Shown here: positions 11,856 to 23,640 of the stretch, piece after piece | How the letters are laid out: each line of letters starts with the position of its first letter | How positions within the stretch are numbered: position 1 is the stretch's first letter | Source of the DNA: Ciborinia camelliae | Lineage: Eukaryota; Ascomycota; Leotiomycetes; Helotiales; Sclerotiniaceae | NCBI GenBank assembly: GCA_025890175.1 | Contig: JANPYM010000001.1 | Span: 4,846,378 to 4,910,377, forward strand | Length of the DNA stretch: 64,000 nucleotides | Reading direction: 5' to 3' | Made by a program: the position numbers and the translations under genes | Notes under the pieces: model-generated | Databases searched by the model: none | Seen by the model: the letters and a program-made list of their open reading frames with translations, nothing else | What the model was told of the DNA's origin: nothing

Positions 11856-14422
11856 CTAATCTCCAGTTATATCCATCGGATCACCTTCGTTATCCGTTGG
11901 TATATCATCCTCATCTCGAGGATCATAGTCATCCGGATCCGAAGCTTCTTCAGTTTCCGATGCCCCGATGTATTTGTTTCGTAGGTCAACCACAGTCTTC
12001 TGCGCATACCTAATCATGGTCTCCAATGTATTGGTCCAAGTACTACAGGGTCTATTTTCATGCCCATTTCTTAAAGATTCCAACACTTGTATTATCTTCC
12101 TCATTGCATCAATTGTATCCTCCGGTACCACAGCTTCCCCGGTGACTACCTGTGTAGCTAAAGTGAAGAACATGCAGCTGGCCCTGGCATAACGAGAACT
12201 TACCCATCTCTTTTCAATGGAATCCGAGACACTGGAGATATCTGATTTTACCTCCTCAGGTTCGCTGTCTATATTCTTGTAGACATTCATGATGTACTGG
12301 ATTTCTAAAAGTTCCCCATTTTCCTCTGGGAATCTCTGGCGGTCTCCTGAATTATCTGGGTTGTATAACATCTGCCGCTTCCATTCTAATATTTCATCTA
12401 TATATTCATAATCTCCCTTCATTTCCTTACTCCATGATGTGCAAGCAATCTCTCTGGCGAATGCTCTAAACCCTCGATTGAACAATAATAGATTTGTTTT
12501 GCTTTCAAGAGGAGCTTCTCCGGAATTTGCGAGTGCGAAATACGATTCAACAGCTGCAGAATGAGCATGCGCAACATCCATGAGCATGTCAAGCTGCGTC
12601 TGCATTGCTTCTTGTACCGCTACCGCCGGATCGACTTGTGAACGTCTATATCCAGGACCAACATAATAGGAGCCGGCAGCGATAGCTTGAAGCCTCAATT
12701 TAAGAGTTTCATTGTATTCGATGATATGATCAAGACTTTCTTCTTGCTTTGTGTTTGATATGAAAAACTTTTCGTTCAATCTCGCCCTTTCAATTAATTC
12801 ATCTCCAGCATTGCAAGCTCTTTGTTCTTCTGCATTCATATTCTGCTTTGATTTCAAAGCGGCATGTACAGTTTTCCAGCCAGATAGAGCGGGTTCCTTG
12901 GTTCTATATCGGCTGGCCGTAGTTGAACGTTCATGGAGCTGCATACCTAACCTAACGGACCTAAGCCCAAGCATAAAGGTACCAAAAGTTTTGACGGTAG
13001 AATTCCAAAAATGCATCTGGTGAACATCTTCAAAATGCTTCAATGGTATCGGGTAAAATAGGGCTTTCGAGGGGAGAGGAGGAGTTTTTAGAACAATATT
13101 GGTTACGTAGTTTACCCAATAATACGATGGCCATTCGGTCCAAAAGAATGCTATGGTAGGAAATAAGGAGCCAACTGGATTGAGTTCTCCTCTTGTGACA
13201 CCTCCAAGAGCATTTTGCTCCATCAAAAAACCACATTCTTGAACGGGGTGGGTTTCAAAATATGGCTTGGCTGGTTAGTGATGATCAATTTTAAGAATAA
13301 CCAGGTTGCATATCCAAATTGCTCACCTCCGCGTCACGAACCCAATGTTTCCAACGTTGATCTTGGGTCATACTTGGATCTTCTAGTGATTTCAGGTATT
13401 CAGCTATTCTGACCATTGCGTGCGAACTAAAGAGTGAGGTCAACACATGCCCTACTGTGGAAGAAGATAACTCTCACCATTCATGAGTAATGGTTACTGC
13501 ATTTCTCCATTGATAACTTAACTTTTCAGCCGCTGTAATATTTGGGTAAAGTAAGGGTTTGTAATTTCCTTGATCTAAAGTAATAGTAGCTCCTGGAACG
13601 CTACGGCCATCCCGAGTTTTGGATTGGCCATATCTAGTCATGCCGTGGTAGCGCAATATATCAGATTTCTCTCTGAACCCAAGTACGACAATATTTGGCA
13701 GTCTGTTCAACAAAAGATCCTTGCTCTTTTGAAGAGCGGTATCATGTGGAGCTAGTCTTCTTGATTGTATGGAACGAAGTCCTCGTACGGTATTTTGGTC
13801 TGCCCAATCTGGGAAGTTTTCAGGGAATCTATTTGGGTCGATTGGTGTTCGTGGACCTTCTAATATAAGATCATACTATATGATTCTTGTCAGAAAATTT
13901 TCGAAGAGGAGTAAGTGTATTTACAAATTCGGGCTGAATACTGTTCAACATCAGTGTGGCAAGTTGTAAGGATGGTTCCATAATTTCCCACACACGATCG
14001 TTATGAGCAGCCCATTTCCCAGGTCCTAATGTACCAAGACTATGTGGATTATGTCTGGGAGAAACTGGTCTCCACCTTCCTCTATTTAAGGCGGGATGAA
14101 TCGGAACATTCAAATCGCTACTCTTCAATGATCTTGACGATGTTATATTTGCATCCAAATCAAGTAGGTTTTTAGCTGTAAAGTCATAATAAATGAGTCT
14201 CTGCCTCGCTTCTCGAGTTAAAGTAGTTCCTTTGGGCTTCAAAACCCCAGTTCCCGAAATAAATGGCAAAATTGGTGTTAGTCCACTATGCCTATCTTGA
14301 GGCCTTGACGGGTGAGGGCCATATTTCTTTTTGAATGCTGTATCCGTACCCGGACTGTCTGGTCCAGTTGCAGAAGAGGGAGCTGGGGGGTTTGAAGAAG
14401 GGACATTGGTCCTGGTTGCCAT
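11856..14422 (-). CDS. putative zinc metallopeptidase-like protein (HExxH), 801 aa
   Basis: Four exons on the minus strand, 14422-13925, 13875-13478, 13426-13327 and 13265-11856, join in frame through introns of 49, 51 and 61 bases. Splicing intron 2 creates ITHECSHAMV: an HExxH zinc-binding and catalytic motif (His297, Glu298, His301) that no unspliced frame contains. Downstream, PVQECGFLMEQNALGG (about 339-354) holds a glutamate (Glu342 or Glu348) that could be the third zinc ligand, as in gluzincin-type peptidases; from memory a similar Glu-Gly-hydrophobic-Glu-Asn-x-x-x-Gly-Gly segment follows HExxHA in uncharacterised fungal proteins. The N-terminus is Pro/Ser-rich, the C-terminal 40 residues are very acidic, and there is no signal peptide, so it is probably cytosolic or nuclear. 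Substrate unknown. The gene structure is well supported; peptidase activity is inference. Confidence 0.7.
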
Positions 14423-16001
14423 GATTCAACTGGCATTCAATTCAATATTGAAATTTCTTTAGAGCATTCAAGCAATGAGTCAACAACTAGAATGATCAAA
14501 TAACATGAAGTTGTTGACACCTTTGTAGAATCTTCGTGAAAGGAAAATACAGCATGAAACATTTAACAAAGAAAAAAATACCTCCATACCATCTGCAGTG
14601 TTCAAGAAGAAAGAAGTTGGGAGAAAGAAAGAAAAGAAGTTTGTATGCCACGGAATGAAATCGCTAAAGTAAGGTGAGGTTGAAAGTTACTTAGCATTAA
14701 TCGTGATTGAATATTGAGTAATACGGCAATGCTATCAATTGATCGCAGTTATCTCATACTTCTTATACTTGGGAGTGAGGAAATAAGAAGATATCCAAAG
14801 AGGAGAGGGAAAAGGGAAGACAAAACGAAAAGGATCAGTCATCAGAGTGTGAATGACTTAACTGGATATGGTTAGGGCTTTTAGAAAATCATATGAACGC
14901 ACACGTAGGATTCTTTGAGTCTGAAACGTGACCTCTTCAAATATAATGGCGATACTATAAGAATTAGATACCTAGGTAGCATCAATCAACCTTGGGGGGA
15001 GGGCCGAGGCAGTATGTATGGTAAGCCGACGCGGCCACAAATGCCAACACGTGCCATGGTCACGTGAATCGATCACTGTAAAATTACGTGCTTCGTTCCA
15101 GCCATACGAGCGTGGGCGGGCCCACAGAGCCTGAAACGTTAGATATACTGTATTAGCAATTGATTTTGGGGGGCGCACGCGCTTGCCCCCCAGCGTTTAG
15201 AGATATTAGTAGCTGATTGCGGCAAAATCGAGAGTTCAGTTTTCGCTTTTGAAAGCAACCTGCGTGTATGTGAAATCATGTGATAATTTTATATCCCGGT
15301 TTCTGTGGTAAATTATGTGAACCGATTGTAGTAAAATGGACCGGTCGGTTTTTTGCTCCTGCCCTGAAACCCTTCGACTTCGTTTCAGCTATACCACATG
15401 CTTCAGTTGCTTGTTTTATCTACCTACCTACTTCGACACTTCTACGAAGGAAGATTTATCAGAGATTTGTCGAATTAAGAATCTTGCGATGGATCATTAT
15501 TGTACTTATCATCAAGACACGTATTCGAGGATATTGATTCAGTCTTTAACACAGTTTCCAAAAGTGGATGGATTGTTTTCATTCAGAGACTATCATTACA
15601 ATTTGGATTATGGGACTAGCTAGGAGTGTAGTGACGGGCGTGACTTGAAGCTTGGGAATGTTCTTGGGGAAGGTGATATTGATATCGAGGCAGCTCTGAA
15701 TATTTTCCAAAGAGGATGTATACATGCAGAGGGAACGATTGATGGCGAGAGTCCGGCCATGAGATTTAGCAGTATGCACATGAGGAGGGATCAGTTATCG
15801 GAATCACGATGTTCATATACCTAGGCACCTAGGTATCTAGTGAAAGGTTGTTTTGGAAAGTCACGCATTCAATTCAACTAGTTGTCGAATTTACTTAATC
15901 CACCAAATATCAACAAGAAACCATGTAACCGCAACGCGCGCAGTCATTAGTACCTTGTATACCATATCCTTATATCATCATTCCTGGCAGTAGCTTCGCC
16001 C
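14423..16001. other. intergenic stretch
   Basis: Likely promoter and leader of the metallopeptidase-like gene on its left, then sequence with short frames only (up to 95 codons at 15336-15623, no domain). It contains an exact TACCTAGGTA palindrome at 14969-14978 and a double copy of CCTAGG at 15820-15833. Confidence 0.45.
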
Positions 16002-16462
16002 TTATGCGCTACGGCCCTCATCCCCTCTATCTCCTTCCTCCCCTGGAAGGATGATCGAAGGGATCTCGGGGCCTTCAGTCGTGGCTGCTCCCCATGAAGT
16101 AGTATCCGGATTTTGAGACTGAGCGTTGTTGAGTTCTGAGCCGACATAGTTGCCTTGCCCTCCACAACTGTTTTTCTCATCGCCGGCGTCATGATGCGAG
16201 GTTGGATCGGAATCGTGATGATGACCAGCTCCTAGCTTGACATTAGTAAGGATTATTAAGAGGGATATTAAGCCACACTACCTCTGGGACCTGTGTTTTG
16301 TGGACCAAAAACTCCACTGGGATGTCTACTTTTCCCTCTATCAGTAGGGCTGTGATGTTCAATCGTCAATGTGTCAGAACGTTTCGGGGAACGTCGTTGA
16401 TTATCCTGAGGATTTGCTCCAGAGTGTTTCTTTTCAGCGTTTTCATCGCGTGGGCTCGACAT
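16002..16462 (-). CDS. hydrophilic protein of unknown function, 136 aa
   Basis: Two exons, 16462-16282 and 16231-16002, join in frame across a 50-base GT-AG intron. The product begins MSSPRDENAEKKHSG and is wholly hydrophilic: Ser, Arg, Lys and Asp rich at the N-terminus, with a His/Asp stretch (GAGHHHDSD, about 61-69) and an acidic C-terminus ending EEGDRGDEGRSA. It has no signal peptide, membrane segment or recognisable domain and is probably disordered. A tandem array of 19-base units ends three bases before the ATG, and the frame stays open through that array up to 16696, so a longer N-terminal form starting at an upstream ATG is possible. Moderate confidence that it is expressed. Confidence 0.45.
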
Positions 16463-16465
16463 CTT

Positions 16466-16573
16466 GTGTTGACGTTGATGGAAAGTGTTGACGTTGATGG
16501 AAAGTGTTGACGTTGATGGAAAGTGTTGACGTTGATGGAAAGTGTTGATGTTAATGGAAAGTGTTGATGTTAA
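16466..16573. repeat. 19-bp tandem repeat, about 5.7 copies
   Basis: The unit GTGTTGACGTTGATGGAAA is repeated exactly four times from 16466, followed by a variant copy (GTGTTGATGTTAATGGAAA) and a partial copy. The array sits directly upstream of the start codon of the minus-strand gene at 16462, so it would form its leader or promoter. Degenerate copies of the unit reappear at about 16970-17050. Confidence 0.9.
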
Positions 16574-18432
16574 AGAGAAAGAGAAAGGGAAAGGGAAAAC
16601 AGGAAGAATCTGAACCCTCAAATAGCCATTTTGGAGTAGCCATACTAGCAAATTGCCAGGGTGTTCTATCACACCGGTGACTGTTTCGATGTGCATGAAT
16701 CATCATCCATCGTCTGAAGATAACTCGAACATCGAAATCCCACTGTACAACTTTTATTTGCACATTGAAGTTCCTATTGGTAACCTGGACTTGAATATTC
16801 AAATCTTTGTCTAATTCGTATTTCAGCATTACGTTTCTATTTATGAATTTCATTTAGATTTGGGAATTATTATCTAATTGTCACTCGAACGTTGAGCTTG
16901 TATTTATAATTTTGATTTCAAATTTGAAACTCTTGTCTATTTCTTATTTAAACTTTAATCTTCATGTACGTTGACGAAAAGTGTTGATGCTGGTGGTGAT
17001 TTATGTCGATAGTGATTGATGTTAATGGAAATTGTTACATGTCGATGTTAAAAAGACAGGAAAAAGTTATGTGAAAAAAAGACCGTTTCAATCTAGGTAG
17101 TACGCGCTGTAGCGCGCGTGCCATATGGAAAGTTTAGGCAGAATTCTACAACTTTAACCTAGAATTTGATCACTCTCAGCTAGATCTACTAGAGTTACTT
17201 GTATATATAAACAATCTCTCGAACCTCATTCAAGAACATCTAATAAGATCATCTTCATCTCAATATATCTTCCTGTAGACTCTGATCCCGTGACAATTTG
17301 AAAACAGGAAGAATCCGAACCCTTAAATAACTGTTTTCGAGTAGCCATACTAGCAAATGTATCAAAATAATTGATATTGCGTTCTCTTACACTGACTGGT
17401 GACTGTTTCAATATATATAAATCGTGGCTTGAAGATGATTCTCACATCGACATTCATATATATTCATTTGTATATTGGACACTGATAACTGTTTCGATGT
17501 ATATCTATCAACATCAACTGTACCAATATCACCGAGGTGATACCATCAGGAATTATAAATCTTAAGCATCCAAAAAGTATTATAGTAAACTATGGAAAGG
17601 AGAAGGATTGGAAACGTAGAAACTTTTTAAATGTCCCTTTTCTAACTCTTGCCCTAACTTTCGCTTTAGCTCTATGCTTTAGAAAACCAACGCCCGTGAT
17701 AATACCCCCCTTTTATGATCTGCAGCTGGGAGAAGCAAGCGAAATGAGCTGTACCACCGTGATAGCGCCGGAATTAATGCTTTAACTGTACCATAACGCA
17801 AAGTTAGAAAGGAGCCGAATTAGTTATAAACACAGCCCTAAAATTAATGGTAAATCTTACCAGAATGCGAGAACTGAAATCTTGATTCCATGGTTAAATT
17901 CATTGTTGAAATAGTCGTCTATGTCACGGAGTATTAACCCGAAGCAATATCCACCGTGACGCAAATGGTAAAATCCTTATCTCATACGTACGATGTATCG
18001 TATTAGTCCCTCAATCCGCGCTACCATTTTACTGTAGTATATGAAGTAGAACACTAAATTTGAGGCTTTTGGCTCAGTAGAAGAGAAGAGCGGATATGAT
18101 TTCTGTTAAGACCTCGTATAATGAACATTCGTGGAACCAATAAATGTGATTGGCCTTAGCTGGGGTGGTCATCTCTTTTATCTTTTTCCCCCCAAAATCA
18201 GCCAGTTTGGAAGTAGTGAACAGAAGTAAGGTTACTTCACTATTTGATACAGATCACTTCAAAGAGTATTAATGTCGACTAGAAAGAGAATTCTACGGTG
18301 CGAACAATGAGGACACTGAGCAAAGAAGAAAACATAGTCGATTCAAGTAATGGAGATGTACAAAGACCAAACAGCGTAACCCAGAGTCCCCTCTCAATCC
18401 AAGACAACCCACTATATGGAACGGTAATCATG
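16574..18432. other. intergenic stretch with decayed repeats
   Basis: Apart from the repeats listed separately, this holds only short frames (up to 100 codons) with no domain. A plus frame at 17537-17785 has a protein-like hydrophobic middle but no start context or partner exon. No gene is supported. Confidence 0.4.
16596..17413 (+). repeat. pair of diverged direct repeats of about 100 bp
   Basis: Copy A (16596-16692) and copy B (17301-17413) share AAAACAGGAAGAATC, a GAGTAGCCATACTAGCAAAT block and GGTGACTGTTTC, in the same order and orientation, separated by about 610 bases. Differences are mostly transitions plus a small insertion. A further fragment (GATAACTGTTTCGATGTATATC) lies near 17487. 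They look like the remains of a local segmental duplication or of a decayed repeat element. Confidence 0.7.
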
Positions 18433-19388
18433 TCACTCCTTATACTGAACAGTATTACGATAAGGTCTAATCTTGCAGAACTTTTTCATCTTCCTCTCCA
18501 CGTTTTCCTGCTCCATTTTGTTGATACTTCTTCTAGAATCCGGTGTCTCACAAACGCAACGTCGTGACAAAGGTAATAATCGCGCGTCGGAAACTTTCAA
18601 ATCGTGGGTCAACGTATCATGGTCGTCCTCATATTCCTGTTCCCAGTATTCAATAAGAGGAAGAGAATCATCCCCCCTACTCTCCAGCCTAGGACACATG
18701 ATGAAACCGTCGGGAATGTCCTCTTTTGTACCGAAAAAGAGAAAGTTCCCGCTGCCACTCATTCCAGAGAAAATTCCGCCCTTGAGTTCCATGATGGAAA
18801 CTGCAACGTGGATTTGTAACTCTGCTAATGTATTCAGATATTGGAGACGAGCTAGGGGGCGGAGGCTGCAGCCATCTGGTGGATAACTCTTTTGACTACT
18901 TGTCTCCATATGATGGTGTTCGAATCGTAGGATGTGTCCATCTGTAAGATAGCTAAGCCTCATTAGTGAAGATTTCCAGTTTCCGTGCTGGTCCTTTGTG
19001 TGATAGTTCAGTCGTAACTAGAATAATAAAATATTAGAAGAGAAAATGTCACGAGGAAGCTATTCCTCTGACGTACTTCTATCATATGTAAGCAGTCTGA
19101 TATCTTTACTCGCACTAATGATATATCGCAATGTTTATTCGGATTCTCAGTATCCAATCGCCGGATCTGGAATATACATAGTGGCAAATATCGATTGAGG
19201 AATTGTTGTAAGCACTGAGGATTTAATAGCCACAGAAAAGTGACGGCTGCATCGAGTGGAGCCATGTACTCTCTATCAAGGTATACCTGTGGTCTATGTT
19301 CATCGTATTTTTCGATGTCAACAACACAAGGCGATGTTCTTGGATCCAGGAGCGGAAGCTCTCGTACATTTAACGGGCAGAAAGGCAT
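18433..19388 (-). CDS. protein of unknown function, 298 aa
   Basis: Two exons, 19388-19077 and 19017-18433, join in phase 0 across a 59-base GT-AG intron (GTACGT...TTCTAG). The start MPFCPLNVREL was chosen because the frame farther upstream is a hydrophobic low-complexity run unlike the rest. The product is soluble, with an acidic stretch (EQEYEDDHDTLTHDL, about 234-248) and a Lys/Arg-rich C-terminus. A segment rich in Gly and Phe (GSGNFLFFGTKEDIPDGF) may be a beta structure. I do not recognise a family. No signal peptide or membrane helix. The splice junction restores continuous protein-like sequence, which is the main evidence that it is a gene. Confidence 0.55.
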
Positions 19389-21144
19389 AATGACAATGAA
19401 AGAATATAGCAATGAGAATGAAATTGGATGTAATGAATATTTTTCTTGTTCTGGAATGATAAAAGATAACACCAGGAAGAGTTGAATGAAATGAGAAGAA
19501 ATCAAGAAAACAAACAAAACATTTTTATGATTGTGCAGAGTCGCACTTTCCACAATTGCGCAAAAGGCTAAAATAAATCCAGGTCGAGGAGACTTATCGA
19601 AAGATACCCAAAACTAATGATAACACTTTTGAGGAAGGAACTACCGTATCCAAAAGGCAGACAGCATTTGTAATTCCAATTTTCTAACGCATCAACATCT
19701 CCTGTGCCATCATTACTGCTTGATTCAGATAAGAAAAAGATGGCCTCTATCTCGATATACCACTACTTTGGTTCATATAATTTGCTTGTAGCGATGATAT
19801 GGGTAGGCGCAGTACCATTCACTCGCTTGTCCAGCTTGTCCAGCTTGTCCATCGCCGCCAATAACCCCGTCGGACTTTCATGCCAGGATGGATTAACGGA
19901 TGTAACACCTCCACAGCCACCAGATCTCAATTCCATATCCATCCAAATACTGATGGCATTCCAGGGAGGCAAGAAAATAACGCCCTGTGGTTTCTGAGTG
20001 GAGATGTTTTCACGTACATACGAAAGCAACAGGAGGATAATTTCGCTTCGACTGCCCCGCATAAGAAAGACGCGTCGGGCGATTTGAATGACAAACCGGG
20101 CAGATTTCCACGAAAGCAAAGCCGAAAGACGAAAAATCCGACGTGTGAATTACCGATAATAACCCACCGCACGTGTTTTGACCGCACGTGACATTTAATA
20201 CTCCATTTTTTGTAGATGGTAGGAGGACCCGAAGAGTATTCTATCCAGATATAATAGCAATATTGATTGGTAAATAGCATTCAACAACTTGGGGGGAGCT
20301 CCCCGCCCGCAGATGCCGAATCGAACATAACACTTTGTTTCAGGCAAAATCCTAAAAAAACATCCACTTTGATATTTGCAACAAAAAGAAGAAGATTCGG
20401 CATCTTGTCTCCATTTGGTGAGTCCAAAATAATGATGACACGCGCTGCATATCAGATGAATCACACGTCCGATAGATATATGTGGCAAGGCACAATGAAA
20501 GGCACGGGGATGGCCAAAAGCCTCGAACAGCCCATTCTTGAATTCCGATACAAAATCTCATCTAAGTATAGATCATACCACCAAGCATAGTATAAAGAGA
20601 GAGATACATTGCTGGCCATCCCGTGACAGCCAATGTTTCACAAGATCAATGAGCAGAGTAAAGCTAGTGATTTCTGCCTCCAGCTCGTAGGTAGACAAAG
20701 CCAGTAAGCGAGGTATTTGACTGTCCATCTCCACCTAGATCCTGTTCTCATTCAAAGCTCTCCTTGATCACGGTTGCATTTCTTGAAAGAAGGGCTTGAT
20801 GGATTGATATTCCTTATTTGGACAAATAGACAATCAAATTTCCATTCTTTCCGGAATAGTCTATGCCATACTTGGTTTGCACGCATTTGGTTAATGATGA
20901 TTTTAAATATATCACTAAGGTCTCTCACATGAGTGGGCACGGTTTGATCTTGCTACAGGTTGGGCAATTATTCACGTTCACTTCACACCTGCCAATTTCT
21001 ACGCACACACAATGAGAACCCAAGTTTATTTTCATTTTCTCGCCGTCTATGTATCCAATTTATATGTATCCAATTTATATATATTTTCTCCCATTTCTAT
21101 CAAATATTCAAGTGGTATCTGACTGTTCTTCGTTTGATGCTAAT
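19389..21144. other. intergenic stretch
   Basis: Short overlapping frames on both strands (longest 118 codons) without recognisable domains. A plus frame beginning at 19740 reads 86 residues with a weak signal-like start and contains a 9-base tandem repeat (CTTGTCCAG, three copies, about 19826-19852); I do not call it a gene. The right end should include the 3' region of the secreted-protein gene at 21145. Confidence 0.4.
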
Positions 21145-21576
21145 CTAAGGGCAGTCAAACCCACACCTACATCCCCAGAAATTGGTTCCAGCTCCACGCC
21201 CGCAAACACATCCTTTGTGTCCACCCCAAGTCTTCCCATTATAGTTAAATTTTGGGATTGACCAAATATCAAATTCAGGGGATATAGCCCATCCGTTAAT
21301 CGAAACAATCATGGGAGGATTGGCAGATATGACTGTCATGAACTTGTCATAAGCCTTTTTGTTCATAAGAGTTCCCCTCTGGATACAGTTATGATCATAA
21401 ATTGTGGCCATCGATGATTCAGCCCCGGATTGCTCCTCCCATTCTTGCCAGCCGAAGGTACAAGTTCCGGGTCCTTGAGGAACGCAGTACGTTTCGTCGC
21501 GCTCAGTGAGGACTTCTGTTGGAAGAGCGGTGGCAAATGTGGCGACCAAAATTGGAAGAATTGTTGTGAGCTTCAT
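21145..21576 (-). CDS. small secreted cysteine-rich protein (family copy A), 143 aa
   Basis: Single exon. The start MKLTTILPILVATFATALP is a classic signal peptide; the frame upstream of it is Lys/Asn-rich leader translation. The mature protein has eight cysteines (about 31, 39, 64, 123, 125, 136, 138, 142). Features shared with its three neighbours are a first pair C-x7-C followed by Thr and aromatic residues (GTCTFGW), a Y-x-x-x-C element (IYDHNC), a Tyr-Asn-Gly-Lys-x-x-Gly-Gly-x-x-x-Cys stretch (about 112-123), and a Trp plus C-x-F-x-C ending (WGCRCGFDC). Family unknown to me. Size, secretion, cysteine content and clustering suggest an effector-like or cell-wall role. Nothing indicates enzymatic activity. 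Confidence 0.8.
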   Translation of the reverse strand: MKLTTILPILVATFATALPTEVLTERDETYCVPQGPGTCTFGWQEWEEQSGAESSMATIYDHNCIQRGTLMNKKAYDKFMTVISANPPMIVSINGWAISPEFDIWSIPKFNYNGKTWGGHKGCVCGRGAGTNFWGCRCGFDCP

Positions 21577-22138
21577 AGCTATTGTCTTTTTTGGGTTTGC
21601 TTGTTTGTTCTTTTGCTTTGATTTCTGTGTTTGGTTTGTTTTGTATAGAGAAAAAAACATAATCAAGAGTGGTGCCTTAAATAATTTCTCGAAGATTGTT
21701 CTTCCGCTACAAAGAATTGGGTTGATTAACTATTCTAGGGGGTTTGGAACGAAGACGGTGAATCAGCAATTCTTTAGGCCCATCCGTCAAAGAAGTAGAA
21801 TTTATACGACAGAATAGCCAGATGATCTACACAAACCTTATGATTCAAGGCAGTTCCTGAGAAATTTCTGGTCAAGAATTCAAGTCACTGTGAAGTTTTG
21901 GTACTGTGTTGTAAAGCAACGATTTCCATTTCCATTGTATCTCCCGCAACATTTATGCGACCCTAAATATTCCTACGAGCCATTTCTCCCAATTATCCCA
22001 TTAAATTTATCCCCAACCCAAGAACGCTGGCTCATTCTCGCAAACCAAACTAAATAGATCCCCCACATAAAACGAGTTGTCAGAAGCCCACCCCTCTGCC
22101 CCTCTGCCCCCTGCCCCCAGAATGCGTGGTTCCTGCCC
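21577..22138. other. spacer between secreted-protein genes
   Basis: Promoter and leader of copy A and 3' region of copy B. A C-rich stretch (GCCCCTCTGCCCCCTGCCCCCAG, about 22096-22119) lies just beyond the stop of copy B. No gene seen. Confidence 0.4.
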
Positions 22139-22639
22139 CTAACAATCGCAGTTGAATGGACAAATCCACGCATACAATACTCCCTCAGGAAGATCGCTGG
22201 TTTTCAAAGTGCAAGGCGCACATATGCCCCGAGATAGTTGATTCACCGATGGACCGCACACAGCTTCACCCGTCGCGTCAGCGATGCTCTGGTAAAGAGG
22301 CATGAAGTACTCCTCATTGCCAGATCCCCAATTTTGTTGGATAACCTGATTCAGGGTCAGAACATTGCATGTTCTAAACTGACAGGACCAATTTGGTGTG
22401 GTGGAGACAACCATGGGAGCAGAACCGGTGCACAAAGCATCACAGTTTTTATCGATGACGTAGGAGGTGGCACTATTGCCGCTGTACTCATAAACGTAGG
22501 TACAGGTGTTGTCCCCGAAAGCTGGATATTTTGGAGCACAGATCTGTGGCATCGGTGTGGCTGTTGCTTTTGGTGTATGCTTGGCATATGAGACCACTGC
22601 TGAGATGACCATAATGAATATGACGGTGAGGCACTTCAT
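22139..22639 (-). CDS. small secreted cysteine-rich protein (family copy B), 166 aa
   Basis: Single exon with a signal peptide (MKCLTVIFIMVISAVVSYA) followed by a Thr/Pro/Lys-rich spacer. The mature region carries many cysteines, including C-x11-CTY (Cys34, Cys46), YVIDKNC (Cys66) and a C-terminal WICPFNCDC. The order matches copies A and D: paired N-terminal cysteines with Thr after the second, a Tyr-led element ending in Cys about 20-35 residues later, and a terminal Trp-x-Cys-x-Phe-x-Cys. It is the longest and most diverged of the four, with an extra internal cysteine-rich section (CGPSVNQ, ICAPC). Function unknown. Confidence 0.75.
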   Translation of the reverse strand: MKCLTVIFIMVISAVVSYAKHTPKATATPMPQICAPKYPAFGDNTCTYVYEYSGNSATSYVIDKNCDALCTGSAPMVVSTTPNWSCQFRTCNVLTLNQVIQQNWGSGNEEYFMPLYQSIADATGEAVCGPSVNQLSRGICAPCTLKTSDLPEGVLYAWICPFNCDC

Positions 22640-23640
22640 ATTTGCTGACTTGGTGATGATATCGAAGCGAGGTATCGAGGTAAATTTTGCCTGTAAGAGG
22701 TTTATCGTGCGAATTTGTTTGATCGTTGGATTTAAAGTGGGTTGTTGTGTTGTGAATGTGGTGGAGGAAAGTCCTTGAGATGTTTTTGATGAAGCGATGT
22801 AGTGATGTAGTGATGTTGATAATTTCTGGTAGTGGATCTGCAGTTGCAGTGTTGAAGTTTTTGATTGAAAGGATTTGCGGTTTAAGCAAGTGTTTTAAGG
22901 TGCTCGAGTCTTAGAATTACGTCAACTGATAGATGGTATATGTGACTGTTCGTGAAAAGTTTCATGGCAGCTTTTGGAAATCGTAAGATCTTTCACATTC
23001 ACTCCATAAGATCATTTAGAATTCTAACTCTTGGAGGCTTTCTAATGTCTGTGCTCAGTGGAGAAATTCTTGTTGTCAGGCTTTAAGTAATGATTATTTT
23101 TGAAAGTCTCGCATTTGCTGTTCGGTCCTAATCCCTCATGGCTCCATTCCATTCCACCATTCTGATATCGAGTACATCCCAAACTTTCTGTATCGCAGTC
23201 AAACAACTCTCACTATATTTCCCAGCAGATGGTGCAGCTTACTACTCCGCCTTTAGTGGATAGGGAAGTCTTTCGGTGTTGTGCCATTTCATCATCAAGT
23301 TTGAAAGGAAATACTTGCGGATCATTTTGGTTATAACTAAATGTGGATGGGCAGGATGGAATATTTGAAATAATATAAAATAATTCAAGATTTCTTTCTA
23401 GACAGCTTTTTTATGTTATTTACAGTCTACATTCATTAACCTCAGTTGTTGGGGATTTACACAGTCATTCAATGGGAGATGGACAAAGTTCACAGGTTGC
23501 CATATTTGTTATCCTCTCTATTTAGAATTTCCATGCCCAGCATGCCTCTGACCATTTCATATCGCCATCAGTCATACCCAGCCCTTGAAATATCTCTCAG
23601 AGCATAGCGAGCAACCCACCACCCACCAACCCGTCTTTGG
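22640..23640. other. spacer between secreted-protein genes
   Basis: About 1 kb holding the likely promoter of copy B and the 3' region of copy C. Open frames here are short shadows (a 133-codon minus frame overlaps the start of copy B and lacks a domain). No gene supported. Confidence 0.45.

Noticed and set aside
16470..16570. Possible CRISPR-like array
   Set aside because: The 19-base units follow each other without spacers and the DNA is eukaryotic; it is a minisatellite.
18473..18886. 137-codon plus frame with a hydrophobic start
   Set aside because: It lies entirely opposite the coding exon of the 298-residue gene, which is supported by a clean splice junction.
19740..20000. 86-codon plus frame with a weak signal-like N-terminus
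   Set aside because: Contains a 9-base tandem repeat, has no cysteine pattern or partner exon, and overlaps longer frames on the other strand.
22488..22889. 133-codon minus frame overlapping the start of secreted-protein copy B
   Set aside because: Different frame from the signal-peptide-bearing gene and no recognisable content.
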